Shown: positions 7,767 through 15,426 of the stretch, one piece after another | How the letters are laid out: every line of letters starts with the position of its first letter | How positions within the stretch are numbered: the stretch's first letter is position 1 | Source of the DNA: Streptomyces sp. CB02414 | Lineage (GTDB): Bacteria; Actinomycetota; Actinomycetes; Streptomycetales; Streptomycetaceae | DNA length: 64,000 bases | Assembly (NCBI RefSeq): GCF_001905385.1 | Contig: NZ_LIPF01000011.1 | Location: forward strand, 186,001 to 250,000 | Direction of reading: 5' to 3' | Notes under the pieces: generated by a model | Database searches by the model: none | Seen by the model: the letters and a program-made list of their open reading frames with translations, nothing else | Told to the model about the DNA's origin: nothing | Translations under genes and position numbers: made by a program

Positions 7767-9260
7767 ATGCGTCTGCTGCTCGTGCATCCCAGCGCCCTGA
7801 TGTACTCCGAGATCTTCCTGCGCCTGGAACCGCTGGGCCTCGAACGGGTGGCGGGCGCGGCCCGCGAGGCCGGGCACGAGGTGCGGGTCGTGGACCGCCA
7901 GGTGCTCAGCGAGCGGGTGCTGCGCGACGAGGTGCGGGCGTTCCGGCCCGAGGCCCTCGGGTTCTCGCTGAACTACCTGGCGAACATCCCGGAGGCGATC
8001 GAGCTGGCGGTGAAGGTGAAGCGGGAGGTGCCGGGCTGCTTCGTCTTCTTCGGCGGGCACAGTGTCTCGTTCGTCGCCGAGGACGTGCTGGAGCAGGCGG
8101 CCGGGGCGGTGGACGCGGTGGTCCGGGGCGAGGGCGAACCCGCGATCGCGCCGCTGCTGGAGGCGGTGCGCGACGGCGGGGTGGACGGTGTCCCCGGCAT
8201 CATCACCGCCGCCGGACGCGGGCCCGCGCCGCTGATGATGCACGGCATCGACTCCCCGCTCCCGGCCCGCGACCTGATGCGCAACCGGCGCCGCTACTTC
8301 ATCGGCGAGCTGGACCCGTGCGCTTCCATCGAGTTCACGCGCGGCTGCCCCTGGGACTGCTCGTTCTGCTCGGCCTGGACCTTCTACGGCCGCAGCTACC
8401 GCAAGGCCTCCCCCGAGGCGGCGGCCGAGGACCTGGCGCGGGTCCGCGAGCCCAACGTGTTCATCGTGGACGACGTGGCCTTCATCCGGCCCGAGCACGG
8501 CAACGCCATCGCCGACGAGATCGAGCGGCGCGGCATCCGCAAGCAGTACTACCTGGAGACGCGCAGCGACGTGCTGCTGCGCCACCCCGAGGTCTTCGAG
8601 CGGTGGGCGCGGCTCGGCCTGCGGTACATGTTCCTGGGGATGGAGGCCATCGACGCCGAGGGCCTGGACCTGTTCCGCAAGCGGATCAGCCCGGACGACA
8701 ACTTCCGGGCGCTGGAGGCGGCCCGCCGCATGGGCATCCAGGTCGCCATCAACTTGATCGTGGACCCGGCCTGGGACGAGGAGCGTTTCCGGGTCGTGCG
8801 GGAGTTCGCGCTGTCGGTGCCGGAGATCGTGCACTTCACGGTGATGACGCCGTACCCGGGCACGGAGATCTGGCACACGGAGTCCCGCCGCCTGACCACC
8901 CGGGACTACCGCCTCTTCGACATCCAGCACGCGGTGGTGCCGACGACGCTGCCGCTGGAGCGGTTCTACGAGGAGCTGGTGCGCACCCAGGCGGTGATCA
9001 ACCGCAAGCACCTGGGCCTGCGGACGGCGTTCGGCGCGGCCCGCATCCTCGGCCGGAACCTGCTGCACGGGCAGACGAACTTCGCGCGGATGCTGTGGAA
9101 GTTCAACCAGGTCTACAACCCGCGCCGGCAGTTCGCGGACCACGGCATGCCGGTCCGGTACGAACTGCCGCTGCCGCGGCCCGTGGACGTCGGCGACCGC
9201 CGGCAGCTGTACGTGCACACCCGGCCGGCTCCGCAGGCTTCGCCGCCACGCCGGTCGTAA
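7767..9260 (+). CDS. hpnR: B12-binding radical SAM protein, HpnR-like hopanoid C-3 methylase
   Basis: A 497-residue protein. The N-terminal 150 residues form a cobalamin-binding Rossmann-like domain (MRLLLVHPSALMYSEIFLRLEPLGLE, GGHSVSF, VRGEGEPAIAPLL). The radical SAM cluster motif CxxxCxxC is at Cys194, Cys198 and Cys201 in EFTRGCPWDCSFCSAW. The motifs FIGELDPCASIEF and LWKFNQVYNP, and the overall order, agree with what I recall of HpnR, which methylates C-3 of the hopanoid A ring. ATG 7767 has GAGG just upstream. No hopanoid synthesis genes are nearby, so the role rests on family likeness alone. Confidence 0.75.
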   Translation: MRLLLVHPSALMYSEIFLRLEPLGLERVAGAAREAGHEVRVVDRQVLSERVLRDEVRAFRPEALGFSLNYLANIPEAIELAVKVKREVPGCFVFFGGHSVSFVAEDVLEQAAGAVDAVVRGEGEPAIAPLLEAVRDGGVDGVPGIITAAGRGPAPLMMHGIDSPLPARDLMRNRRRYFIGELDPCASIEFTRGCPWDCSFCSAWTFYGRSYRKASPEAAAEDLARVREPNVFIVDDVAFIRPEHGNAIADEIERRGIRKQYYLETRSDVLLRHPEVFERWARLGLRYMFLGMEAIDAEGLDLFRKRISPDDNFRALEAARRMGIQVAINLIVDPAWDEERFRVVREFALSVPEIVHFTVMTPYPGTEIWHTESRRLTTRDYRLFDIQHAVVPTTLPLERFYEELVRTQAVINRKHLGLRTAFGAARILGRNLLHGQTNFARMLWKFNQVYNPRRQFADHGMPVRYELPLPRPVDVGDRRQLYVHTRPAPQASPPRRS

Positions 9261-9263
9261 CCG

Positions 9264-9292
9264 TTGAAGCGTGTACGGAATAGGTCTAGAGT
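9264..9292 (+). promoter_or_regulatory. candidate promoter of the yceI-like gene
   Basis: TTGAAG (9264-9269), a 17-nt spacer, then TAGAGT (9287-9292). This is a fair match to the housekeeping sigma (HrdB) consensus in a stretch that is locally richer in A+T than its surroundings. Transcription would begin near 9299, just before the inverted repeat at 9309-9322. Confidence 0.5.
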
Positions 9293-9308
9293 CGTGACCG
9301 TTGGACTG

Positions 9309-9322
9309 GTTGAACATTCAAC
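9309..9322. promoter_or_regulatory. inverted repeat, likely MarR-type operator
   Basis: GTTGAA-CA-TTCAAC, perfect 6-bp arms with a 2-nt centre, about 10 nt downstream of the predicted start point and 30 nt before the yceI start codon. Its size and TTGAA/TTCAA core resemble MarR-family operators. No MarR gene lies in the window, so the binding protein is unknown. Confidence 0.5.
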
Positions 9323-9351
9323 ATCACGGCTCGACCTTTCTGGAGGACGCC

Positions 9352-9909
9352 ATGACCAGCACCCCCGACCTCGCGACCCTGACCGGCGAGTACACGATCG
9401 ACCCGTCCCACACGACGATCGGCTTCACGGCGCGCCACGCCATGGTCACCAACGTCAAGGGCAAGTTCCTCGACTTCGGCGGCACGCTGCACCTGGACGG
9501 CACCGACCCCGCGAAGTCCACCGCGACCCTCGACGTCACGATGGACAGCATCGACACGGGCTCCCCCGACCGCGACGGTCACCTCAAGAGCTCGGACTTC
9601 TTCAAGACGGACGAGTTCCCGAAGATGACCTTCCGTTCGACCGGGGCGGAGTCCCTGGGCGGCGACGACTACCGCATCACCGGCGACCTCACGATCCTCG
9701 GCACCACGCGGCCGATCAGCATCGACCTGGAGTTCAACGGCGCCGCCAAGGACCCGTTCGGCAACGAGCGCGTCGGCTTCGAGGGCAAGGCGGAGATCAA
9801 GCGCTCGGAGTGGGGCCTGACCTGGAACGCGGCCCTGGAGACGGGCGGCGTGCTGGTCTCCGACAAGATCAAGCTGAACTTCGACATCTCGGCGATCAAG
9901 CAGGCATGA
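9352..9909 (+). CDS. YceI-family lipid-binding-like protein
   Basis: A 185-residue lipocalin-like YceI protein without a signal peptide: YTIDPSHTTIGFTARHAMVTNVKGKF, TLDVTMDSIDTGSPDRDGHLKSSDFF, GDLTILGTTRPISIDLEF. The family binds long isoprenoid or polyprenyl-type lipids in solved structures. The cellular role in actinomycetes is not established. ATG 9352 is preceded by GGAGG at 9342-9346. The 3' end overlaps the convergent hydrolase gene by 14 bp (9896-9909). Confidence 0.9.
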   Translation: MTSTPDLATLTGEYTIDPSHTTIGFTARHAMVTNVKGKFLDFGGTLHLDGTDPAKSTATLDVTMDSIDTGSPDRDGHLKSSDFFKTDEFPKMTFRSTGAESLGGDDYRITGDLTILGTTRPISIDLEFNGAAKDPFGNERVGFEGKAEIKRSEWGLTWNAALETGGVLVSDKIKLNFDISAIKQA

Positions 9910-10447
9910 GTTCCACGTCGGCGGCGGCCCGGACCCGGATGCTCCGGCCGGGCCAGCCGATCGTCCGGTAGATCGTGTTGTACTGCGCGATCGAGGCGTC
10001 CGCCGGGACCAGCCGGCCCTCGTCCTCGGCCGTCCGGCGCGACGTGGTGTGCCCGTCGGCCACGACGACCAGGTCGTAGCCCCGGCTCAGCGCCTGTCGT
10101 GCCGTGGTGTCCACGCAGACCTCCGTGGCGAACCCGGTGACGATCACCTCGGTGACGCCGAGCGCCTTGAGGACCGCGTCGAGACCGGTGCCGAGGAAGC
10201 TGTCCGGGGTCGTCTTGTCGACGACCGGCTCGCCCTCCCGCGGCGCCAACTCCGGAACGACCCGCCAGCCGTCGGTGCCGGGCTCCATGCCCTCGCCGCG
10301 CTGCCGGACGGTCACGACCGGTACACCGGCCGCCCTCGCCCGCTCGCTCAGCGCGGCGATCGCGGCCACCGTCTCGGCGGCCCGGTGCGCCATGGCGACG
10401 GTGGCGTGCTGCATGTCGATGACGAGGAGCGCTGCGGTGGACGGCAT
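9896..10447 (-). CDS. isochorismatase-like cysteine hydrolase
   Basis: A 183-residue member of the cysteine hydrolase family. The Asp-Lys-Cys triad is visible: Asp in LLVIDMQHA, Lys in VVDKTTPDSF and Cys in VTGFATEVCVDTTARQA, with the usual cis-peptide FAT just before. Substrates of such single-domain enzymes include nicotinamide, N-carbamoyl compounds and isochorismate; none can be assigned. The start ATG 10447 is 4 bp from the stop of the upstream TetR gene, so the two are one operon and the hydrolase may be under that regulator. Confidence 0.85.
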   Translation of the reverse strand: MPSTAALLVIDMQHATVAMAHRAAETVAAIAALSERARAAGVPVVTVRQRGEGMEPGTDGWRVVPELAPREGEPVVDKTTPDSFLGTGLDAVLKALGVTEVIVTGFATEVCVDTTARQALSRGYDLVVVADGHTTSRRTAEDEGRLVPADASIAQYNTIYRTIGWPGRSIRVRAAADVELMPA

Positions 10448-10451
10448 GGGG

Positions 10452-11081
10452 TCACCGTAGCGGCGCGTCCGGTCCCGGCGCCGCTCCTTTCCCCAGCGTC
10501 TCCCGGACGTGGTCGAGCGCCACGGCGAAGGGGTCGGGCAGCACACCCGTGCCGTACGCGACCAGTGCCCCTTCGTGAAGGAGCATCAGGGTGCGCGCGA
10601 GACGGTCCCCGCCGGCCGTCCCGGTCTCCCGGGCGAGGCCGGTGAACAGGTCGAGCATCCAGCGCTTCTGCCCCGTGATGACGGAGTAAGCCGGATGCGC
10701 CGGGTCATTGATCTCCGCCCGCGCGTTGATCATGCTGCACCCCTTCGACCCGTACTCCGCGGCCCACGCCCGCGAGGCCTCGAAGACGGCCGCGATCCTG
10801 GCCGCCGCACCCTCCCCCGCCGCGTCCAGCCGCCCGGCGAGCAGTTCCCGCCAGCGCTCGTCGCGTCCCGCCAGGTACTCCACGACGATCTGCTCCTTGG
10901 AGCCGAACCGGTCGTACAGCGTCTTCTTGGTCACCCCGGCCTCGGCGGCGATGAGGTCCACGCCCACGGCGTGGATGCCGCGCTCGTAGAACAGCCGCTC
11001 GGCGGCTTCCAGCACGCGTCGCGCACCCGGCGTCATCCGGACCCGGTGCGGCTTCCCCACCTCACCCAACTCTTCACCCAT
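10452..11081 (-). CDS. TetR-family regulator
   Basis: About 209 residues. The N-terminal helix-turn-helix is RVLEAAERLFYERGIHAVGVDLIAAEAGVTKKTLYDRFGSKEQIVVEYL; the rest is a ligand-binding helical domain. It is divergent from an EamA exporter and co-transcribed with an isochorismatase-like hydrolase, so it likely represses both in response to a small molecule. Start ATG 11081 follows a TATACT hexamer (11090-11095, minus strand) by only 7-8 nt with no Shine-Dalgarno, suggesting a leaderless message. An ORF extension upstream to 11114 would run through the operator and is unlikely. Confidence 0.88.
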   Translation of the reverse strand: MGEELGEVGKPHRVRMTPGARRVLEAAERLFYERGIHAVGVDLIAAEAGVTKKTLYDRFGSKEQIVVEYLAGRDERWRELLAGRLDAAGEGAAARIAAVFEASRAWAAEYGSKGCSMINARAEINDPAHPAYSVITGQKRWMLDLFTGLARETGTAGGDRLARTLMLLHEGALVAYGTGVLPDPFAVALDHVRETLGKGAAPGPDAPLR

Positions 11082-11090
11082 GACCCCGAG

Positions 11091-11140
11091 TATACCGATC
11101 TGTATAGTGGGCACCCGAGACTAGTAAACCGATCTGTCTA
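11091..11140. promoter_or_regulatory. twin TetR operators in the tetR/eamA intergenic region
   Basis: Two copies of ACCGATCTGT lie 34 bp apart: TATACCGATCTGTATA (11091-11106, nearly palindromic around GATC) and TAAACCGATCTGTCTA (11125-11140). One overlaps the -10-like TATACT of the tetR gene and the other the TACTCT (11139-11144) in front of the exporter. This layout would let the divergent TetR repress both directions. Confidence 0.65.
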
Positions 11141-11148
11141 CTCTGGAT

Positions 11149-12051
11149 GTGGTCGACGTGAACGCCCTGCTCTCGGTCGCCTTCGTACTGTGCTGGAGCT
11201 CCGGTTTCATCGGCGCCAAGCTCGGCGCGGGGACCGCGGACGCGAGCACGCTCCTCATGTGGCGCTTCCTGCCGCTCGCCGTGGTCCTCGTCGCCGCCGC
11301 GGCCGTCTCCCGGTCGGCGTGGCGGGGGCTGACGCTCCGGGACACCGGCCGGCAGGCCGCCATCGGCGCGCTCTCCCAGAGCGGCTACCTGCTCAGCGTC
11401 TACTACGCCATCCAGCTCGGCGTCTCCAGCGGCACCACCGCCCTGATCGACGGCGTCCAGCCGCTGGTCGCCGGTGCGCTCGCCGGGCCCGTGCTGCGGC
11501 AGTACGTGACGCGCCGGCAGTGGCTGGGACTGTGGCTGGGCCTGGCCGGTGTCGCCACGGTGACCGTGGCCGACGCCGGGGCGGCGGGCGCGGACGTGGC
11601 CTGGTGGGCGTACTTCATACCCTTCCTCGGCATGCTCTCCCTGGTGGCGGCCACCTTCCTGGAGGGCCGCTCCCGCGCGCCGGTCGCTCCCCGGGCGGCG
11701 CTCACGATCCACTGCCTGACCAGTGCCGTCCTCTTCTCGGCGCTGGCGGTGGGCGGCGGAGCGGCGGCCCCGCCCGCCGACTCCTCGTTCTGGGTGGCGA
11801 CCGCCTGGCTGGTGGTGCTGCCCACGTTCGGCGGGTACGGGCTGTACTGGCTGATCATGCGCCGGTCGGGCATCACCGAGGTCAACACGCTCATGTTCCT
11901 GATGGCTCCGGTCACGGCCGTGTGGGGCGCCCTGATGTTCGGCGAGCACTTCGGCCCGCAGACCGCGCTCGGCCTGGCCGTGGGCCTCGCGGCCGTCGTG
12001 GTCGTACGGCGCGGGCGGAAGACCGCCCCGTCCCTGACCCCGAGCCGCTGA
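11149..12051 (+). CDS. EamA/DMT-family transporter
   Basis: About 300 residues with ten predicted membrane helices in two EamA repeats (LLSVAFVLCWSSGFIGAKLGAG at the start; second repeat from about VAWWAYFIPFLGMLSLVAATFLEG). Members export amino acids, nucleosides or drugs; the substrate here is unknown. GTG 11149 is taken as start; GTG 11158 is an alternative. Neither has a Shine-Dalgarno, and the twin operators and a -10-like element lie immediately upstream, so translation may begin at or near the mRNA 5' end. The divergent TetR is its likely repressor. Confidence 0.85.
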   Translation: MVDVNALLSVAFVLCWSSGFIGAKLGAGTADASTLLMWRFLPLAVVLVAAAAVSRSAWRGLTLRDTGRQAAIGALSQSGYLLSVYYAIQLGVSSGTTALIDGVQPLVAGALAGPVLRQYVTRRQWLGLWLGLAGVATVTVADAGAAGADVAWWAYFIPFLGMLSLVAATFLEGRSRAPVAPRAALTIHCLTSAVLFSALAVGGGAAAPPADSSFWVATAWLVVLPTFGGYGLYWLIMRRSGITEVNTLMFLMAPVTAVWGALMFGEHFGPQTALGLAVGLAAVVVVRRGRKTAPSLTPSR

Positions 12052-12067
12052 CGTGCCCTTCCCCCGG

Positions 12068-13420
12068 TCAGAAGCCTCCGCCGAAGTCCCCGCCGCCCCC
12101 GAAGCCGCCGCCACCGCCGAAGTCTCCGCCGCCGAATCCGCCGCCGAAGTCGCCGGGGTCGAAGTCGGCGCCGGAGACGTCGCCGCCCTCGTGACCGAAG
12201 TCGCCGTACCCGGCGCCGTACCCCGCCCCGTAGGCCGGGCCGGCCATCATGCTGCCCAGCATCGTGCCGACCAGCAGGCCGGGCAGGATGCCGCCGCCGA
12301 AGTAGCCGCCCGCCCAGGGGCCGTAGGCCGGGCCCGCGTCCCAGTAGGGGCGGCGGCCGTACTCGGTGTCCACCTCGCGGATCGCCGGGTCGCGCCCCTC
12401 GGACAGCCGGGTCCGGTCGGCCGCGCAGACCGGGACCTGGCGGGTGGTGCCGCCGGGCGGCGTCCAGGTGACGTCGGCGACCGAGGGACCGTGACGCGGG
12501 TCGAAGAAGCAGGGCGGGCGGCGTTCGGGCAGCTGCCTGCCCTCACGGCGGGCGGCGAGTTGAGCCAGCGAGAAGCGGCCGTCCTCCAGGGCCTGCGTGA
12601 CGCCGCGGACGTCCTCCGGTTTGCGGGCGTCCGCCATGTACGTCTTGGCCTGCTCGTAGGCGTCGAGGGCGCGTTCGTAGTCGGTGCGCATCGCGTCGTC
12701 GGCGCCCGGCTCGCCGGGGTGGAAGTCCAGCCGGTCCAGTTCCTCGCCGAACGCGGTGATGTCCTCGTCGACCACGACCCGAAGCCGCTCCAGCGACTCC
12801 CGCTGCTCCTCCTCGCGACGGCGCCGGTTGCGCCGCGAGACCGCGTAGAGGCCCGCACCGCCGGCCACCACGACCGCGCCCGCGGCGATCAGGGCGCCCG
12901 TCGAGACGTAACCGCCGCCGCCGGAGTCCCAGGACGCCGGGGCGGAGCCGCGGACGCTGCGCAGCGCGTCGTCGACGAAGTCGTTGAGCTGGGCCTTGGC
13001 ATCGCCCGCGCCCTGCGCGGCCGTGACGAGGTTGTCCACGCCCTGGCGGCTCAGCACGCTGCTGTCCGCGCGCGCGTCGAACCGGTCGCCGAGCCGGACG
13101 CCGTACAGGCCGGTGATGCCGGTCTCGGTGCGCAGGTTCTGGAAGAGGTTCTCGGTCGGGTAGCCGGCCGGGAGGACCGCGACGAAGACGGGTTCGTCCG
13201 CGTCCTCGATCTTGTCGGCGAGCGCCTCGGCGTCCGACTGCGACAGCAGGTCGGTGGCGGCCGGGTCGACGTACACGGGACTCTCGCGCAGGGCCGCGCC
13301 GATCTCCGAGACGTCGGTGGCCGCCTGTGCGCCGGGCGCACCGGCCATCAGCACCGCCAGGGCGGCGACGACCGGCGCGACCAGGAGGCGTATGAGGACT
13401 CGAACGCGTGCGTCCTTCAT
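12068..13420 (-). CDS. secreted, membrane-anchored protein with Gly/Phe-rich tail
   Basis: A 450-residue protein with a Sec signal peptide (residues about 1-34, ending AGAPGAQA), an extracellular domain of about 130 residues (SPVYVDPAATDLLSQSDAEALADKI), one membrane helix at about 175-195 followed by the stop-transfer stretch RRNRRRREEE, and a cytoplasmic part. The last 75 residues are a low-complexity GGGFGGGDF-type tail. The layout resembles YgcG/TPM-phosphatase-like membrane proteins, but I do not see a definite TPM motif. Function is unknown. It is convergent with the EamA gene and 83 bp downstream of cimA. Confidence 0.8.
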   Translation of the reverse strand: MKDARVRVLIRLLVAPVVAALAVLMAGAPGAQAATDVSEIGAALRESPVYVDPAATDLLSQSDAEALADKIEDADEPVFVAVLPAGYPTENLFQNLRTETGITGLYGVRLGDRFDARADSSVLSRQGVDNLVTAAQGAGDAKAQLNDFVDDALRSVRGSAPASWDSGGGGYVSTGALIAAGAVVVAGGAGLYAVSRRNRRRREEEQRESLERLRVVVDEDITAFGEELDRLDFHPGEPGADDAMRTDYERALDAYEQAKTYMADARKPEDVRGVTQALEDGRFSLAQLAARREGRQLPERRPPCFFDPRHGPSVADVTWTPPGGTTRQVPVCAADRTRLSEGRDPAIREVDTEYGRRPYWDAGPAYGPWAGGYFGGGILPGLLVGTMLGSMMAGPAYGAGYGAGYGDFGHEGGDVSGADFDPGDFGGGFGGGDFGGGGGFGGGGDFGGGF

Positions 13421-13503
13421 ACGTTCGAAAGTACCCGAATCGACGTCAATAAGACATCAGCGCGGAAGGGGAAACCGCCCGCGAAACCGACCCGGTATCC
13501 GGT

Positions 13504-15108
13504 TCACTCCGCCGGCTCGACCCCCGCCCGCAGCAGCCCGTACGTGTACGCGTCCTCCAGGGCCTGCCAGGAGGCGGCGATGACGTTCTCCGCGACGCCG
13601 ACCGTGGACCACTCCCCCGTCCCGTCGGTCGTGGAGATCAGGACCCTGGTGGTGGACTGGGTGCCGTGCACGCCCTCCAGGATGCGGACCTTGTAGTCGA
13701 CCAGGTCGAGCTTGGCCAGCTCCGGGTAGATCTTCTCCAGGGCGACGCGCAGGGACCGGTCCAGGGCGTTGACCGGGCCGTTGCCCTCGGCGGTGGCGAC
13801 GATGCGCTCGCCCTTGGCCCACAGCTTGACCGTGGCCTCGTTGGCGTGGGAGCCGTCGGGGCGGTCCTCGGTGATCGCGCGCCAGGACTCGACGCCGAAG
13901 TACTTCAGCGGCCTGCCCTCGGCCTCCGCGCGCAGCAGCAGCTCGAAGCTGGCGTCGGCGGCCTCGTAGGTGTAGCCCGCCAGCTCCCGCTCCTTGACCC
14001 GCTCGACGACCCGGCCGACCAGCTCGCGGTCGCCGCCGAGGTCGATGCCGAGCTCCTTGCCCTTGAGCTCGATGGAGGCGCGGCCGGCCATGTCGGAGAC
14101 CAGCATCCGCATGGTGTTGCCGACCAGCTCCGGGTCGATGTGCTGGTACAGGTCCGGGTCGACCTTGATGGCGGAGGCGTGCAGCCCGGCCTTGTGCGCG
14201 AAGGCGGAGACGCCCACGTAGGGCTGGTGGGTGGAGGGCGTGAGGTTGACGACCTCGGCGATGGCATGGGAGATACGGGTCATCTCGCGCAGCCGGCCCT
14301 CCGGCAGCACCCGCTTGCCGTACTTCAGCTCCAGCGCGGCCACGACCGGGAACAGGTTGGCGTTGCCGACGCGCTCGCCGTAGCCGTTGGCCGTGCACTG
14401 CACGTGGGTCGCGCCCGCGTCGACCGCGGCGAGGGTGTTGGCGACGGCGCAGCCGGTGTCGTCCTGGGCGTGGATGCCGAGCCGGGCGCCGGTGTCGGCG
14501 AGCACCGTGGCGACCACGGCCTGGATCTGCGCCGGCAGCATGCCGCCGTTGGTGTCGCACAGGATGACGACGTCGGCACCGGCTTCCGAGGCGGCGCGTA
14601 CGACCGCCTTGGCGTACTCGGGGTTGGCGCGGTAGCCGTCGAAGAAGTGCTCGCAGTCGACGAAGACCCGGCGGCCCTGGGCCTTGAGGTGGGAGACCGT
14701 GTCGGCGACCATGGCGAGGTTCTCGTCGAGCGTGGTGCGCAACGCCAGCTCGACGTGCCGGTCGTGGGACTTGGCGACCAGCGTGATCACCTCGGCGCCG
14801 GACTCCAGCAGCGCCCTGACCTGGTGGTCCTCGGCGGCGGTGGCGCCCGCGCGGCGCGTGGAGCCGAAGGCGACCAGCTGGGCGTGCTGGAAGTCGATCT
14901 CCTGGCGGGCGCGGGAGAAGAACTCGGTGTCCCGCGGGTTCGCGCCGGGCCAGCCCCCCTCGATGAAGCCCACGCCGAAGTCGTCCAGGTGCCGTGCGAT
15001 GGCCAGCTTGTCCGCGACCGTGAGGTTGATGCCCTCGCGCTGCGCGCCGTCGCGCAGGGTGGTGTCGAAGACGTGGAACGAATCGTCGAGTTCGCTGGTT
15101 GCGGTCAT
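13504..15108 (-). CDS. cimA: (R)-citramalate synthase
   Basis: A 534-residue HMGL-like enzyme that condenses pyruvate and acetyl-CoA to citramalate, giving 2-oxobutyrate for isoleucine without threonine. The catalytic barrel starts VFDTTLRDGAQREGINLTVADKL; metal ligands are the Asp of TTLRDG and the HAQDDTGCAVAN motif. The C-terminal regulatory domain (from about residue 400, DASFELLLRAEAEGRPLKYFGVESW) is the LeuA-type dimerisation domain. The length and the GNANLFPVV motif place it with CimA rather than LeuA proper. It is often annotated leuA2. The preceding region encodes an Ile-containing leader peptide and terminator, which supports an isoleucine role. Confidence 0.88.
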   Translation of the reverse strand: MTATSELDDSFHVFDTTLRDGAQREGINLTVADKLAIARHLDDFGVGFIEGGWPGANPRDTEFFSRARQEIDFQHAQLVAFGSTRRAGATAAEDHQVRALLESGAEVITLVAKSHDRHVELALRTTLDENLAMVADTVSHLKAQGRRVFVDCEHFFDGYRANPEYAKAVVRAASEAGADVVILCDTNGGMLPAQIQAVVATVLADTGARLGIHAQDDTGCAVANTLAAVDAGATHVQCTANGYGERVGNANLFPVVAALELKYGKRVLPEGRLREMTRISHAIAEVVNLTPSTHQPYVGVSAFAHKAGLHASAIKVDPDLYQHIDPELVGNTMRMLVSDMAGRASIELKGKELGIDLGGDRELVGRVVERVKERELAGYTYEAADASFELLLRAEAEGRPLKYFGVESWRAITEDRPDGSHANEATVKLWAKGERIVATAEGNGPVNALDRSLRVALEKIYPELAKLDLVDYKVRILEGVHGTQSTTRVLISTTDGTGEWSTVGVAENVIAASWQALEDAYTYGLLRAGVEPAE

Positions 15109-15220
15109 GATCTGAAGGCTCCTGTATGGGATCTCGGTCTACCGGAATGACCGGTTCCACCGTCCGTCTATGATCCCTCGCGCTCTCTTCCCGGCTGGGG
15201 GTGGGCCAGGAAAACGAAAA

Positions 15221-15242
15221 ACCTCTCGCGGGTGCGAGAGGT
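15221..15242 (-). terminator. intrinsic terminator/attenuator in the cimA leader
   Basis: Read on the minus strand, the stem ACCTCTCGC pairs with GCGAGAGGT (9 bp, 4-nt loop) and is followed directly by TTTTTCGTTTT. It lies 112 nt before the cimA start and 55 nt after the leader peptide stop. There is no gene end for it to serve, so attenuation is the natural reading. Confidence 0.8.
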
Positions 15243-15296
15243 CTGCGCGCGGGTCGAGGACGACGGTGTCCACCCGTACCTGGTCGTACGTGGTGG

Positions 15297-15332
15297 TCAC
15301 TGCGGACCGGCGCGCCTGCTGCCAATAATCAT
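15297..15332 (-). CDS. putative cimA leader peptide MIIGSRRAGPQ
   Basis: An 11-codon ORF, ATG ATT ATT GGC and so on to TGA, upstream of the attenuator at 15221-15242. Two consecutive Ile codons follow the start; both are ATT, which is uncommon in such GC-rich DNA, where ATC is preferred. For a gene making the isoleucine precursor citramalate this is the expected sensor. No clear Shine-Dalgarno precedes it, so it may be translated from a short or absent leader. The rest of 15109-15426 (318 bp without a larger gene) contains only this element and probable promoters. Confidence 0.65.
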   Translation of the reverse strand: MIIGSRRAGPQ

Positions 15333-15426
15333 GGCGAACGAGAGCACGGTGGCAGTCTGGCACAGTCCGTCCCCCTGCTCACCGTCCGTCTCAGGATGCG
15401 AGCAACGTCCGTCCGGAACCGAAGGC

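Noticed and set aside
5117..9283. A 1388-codon plus-strand open frame
   Set aside because: It runs antisense to the PL8 gene and out of frame through hpnR, and its translation is Gly/Ala/Val-rich low complexity typical of GC-rich shadow frames.
15139..15363. A 74-codon minus-strand frame as the cimA leader peptide
   Set aside because: It runs through the terminator and past it, with no Ile-codon cluster; the 11-codon ORF in another frame fits better.
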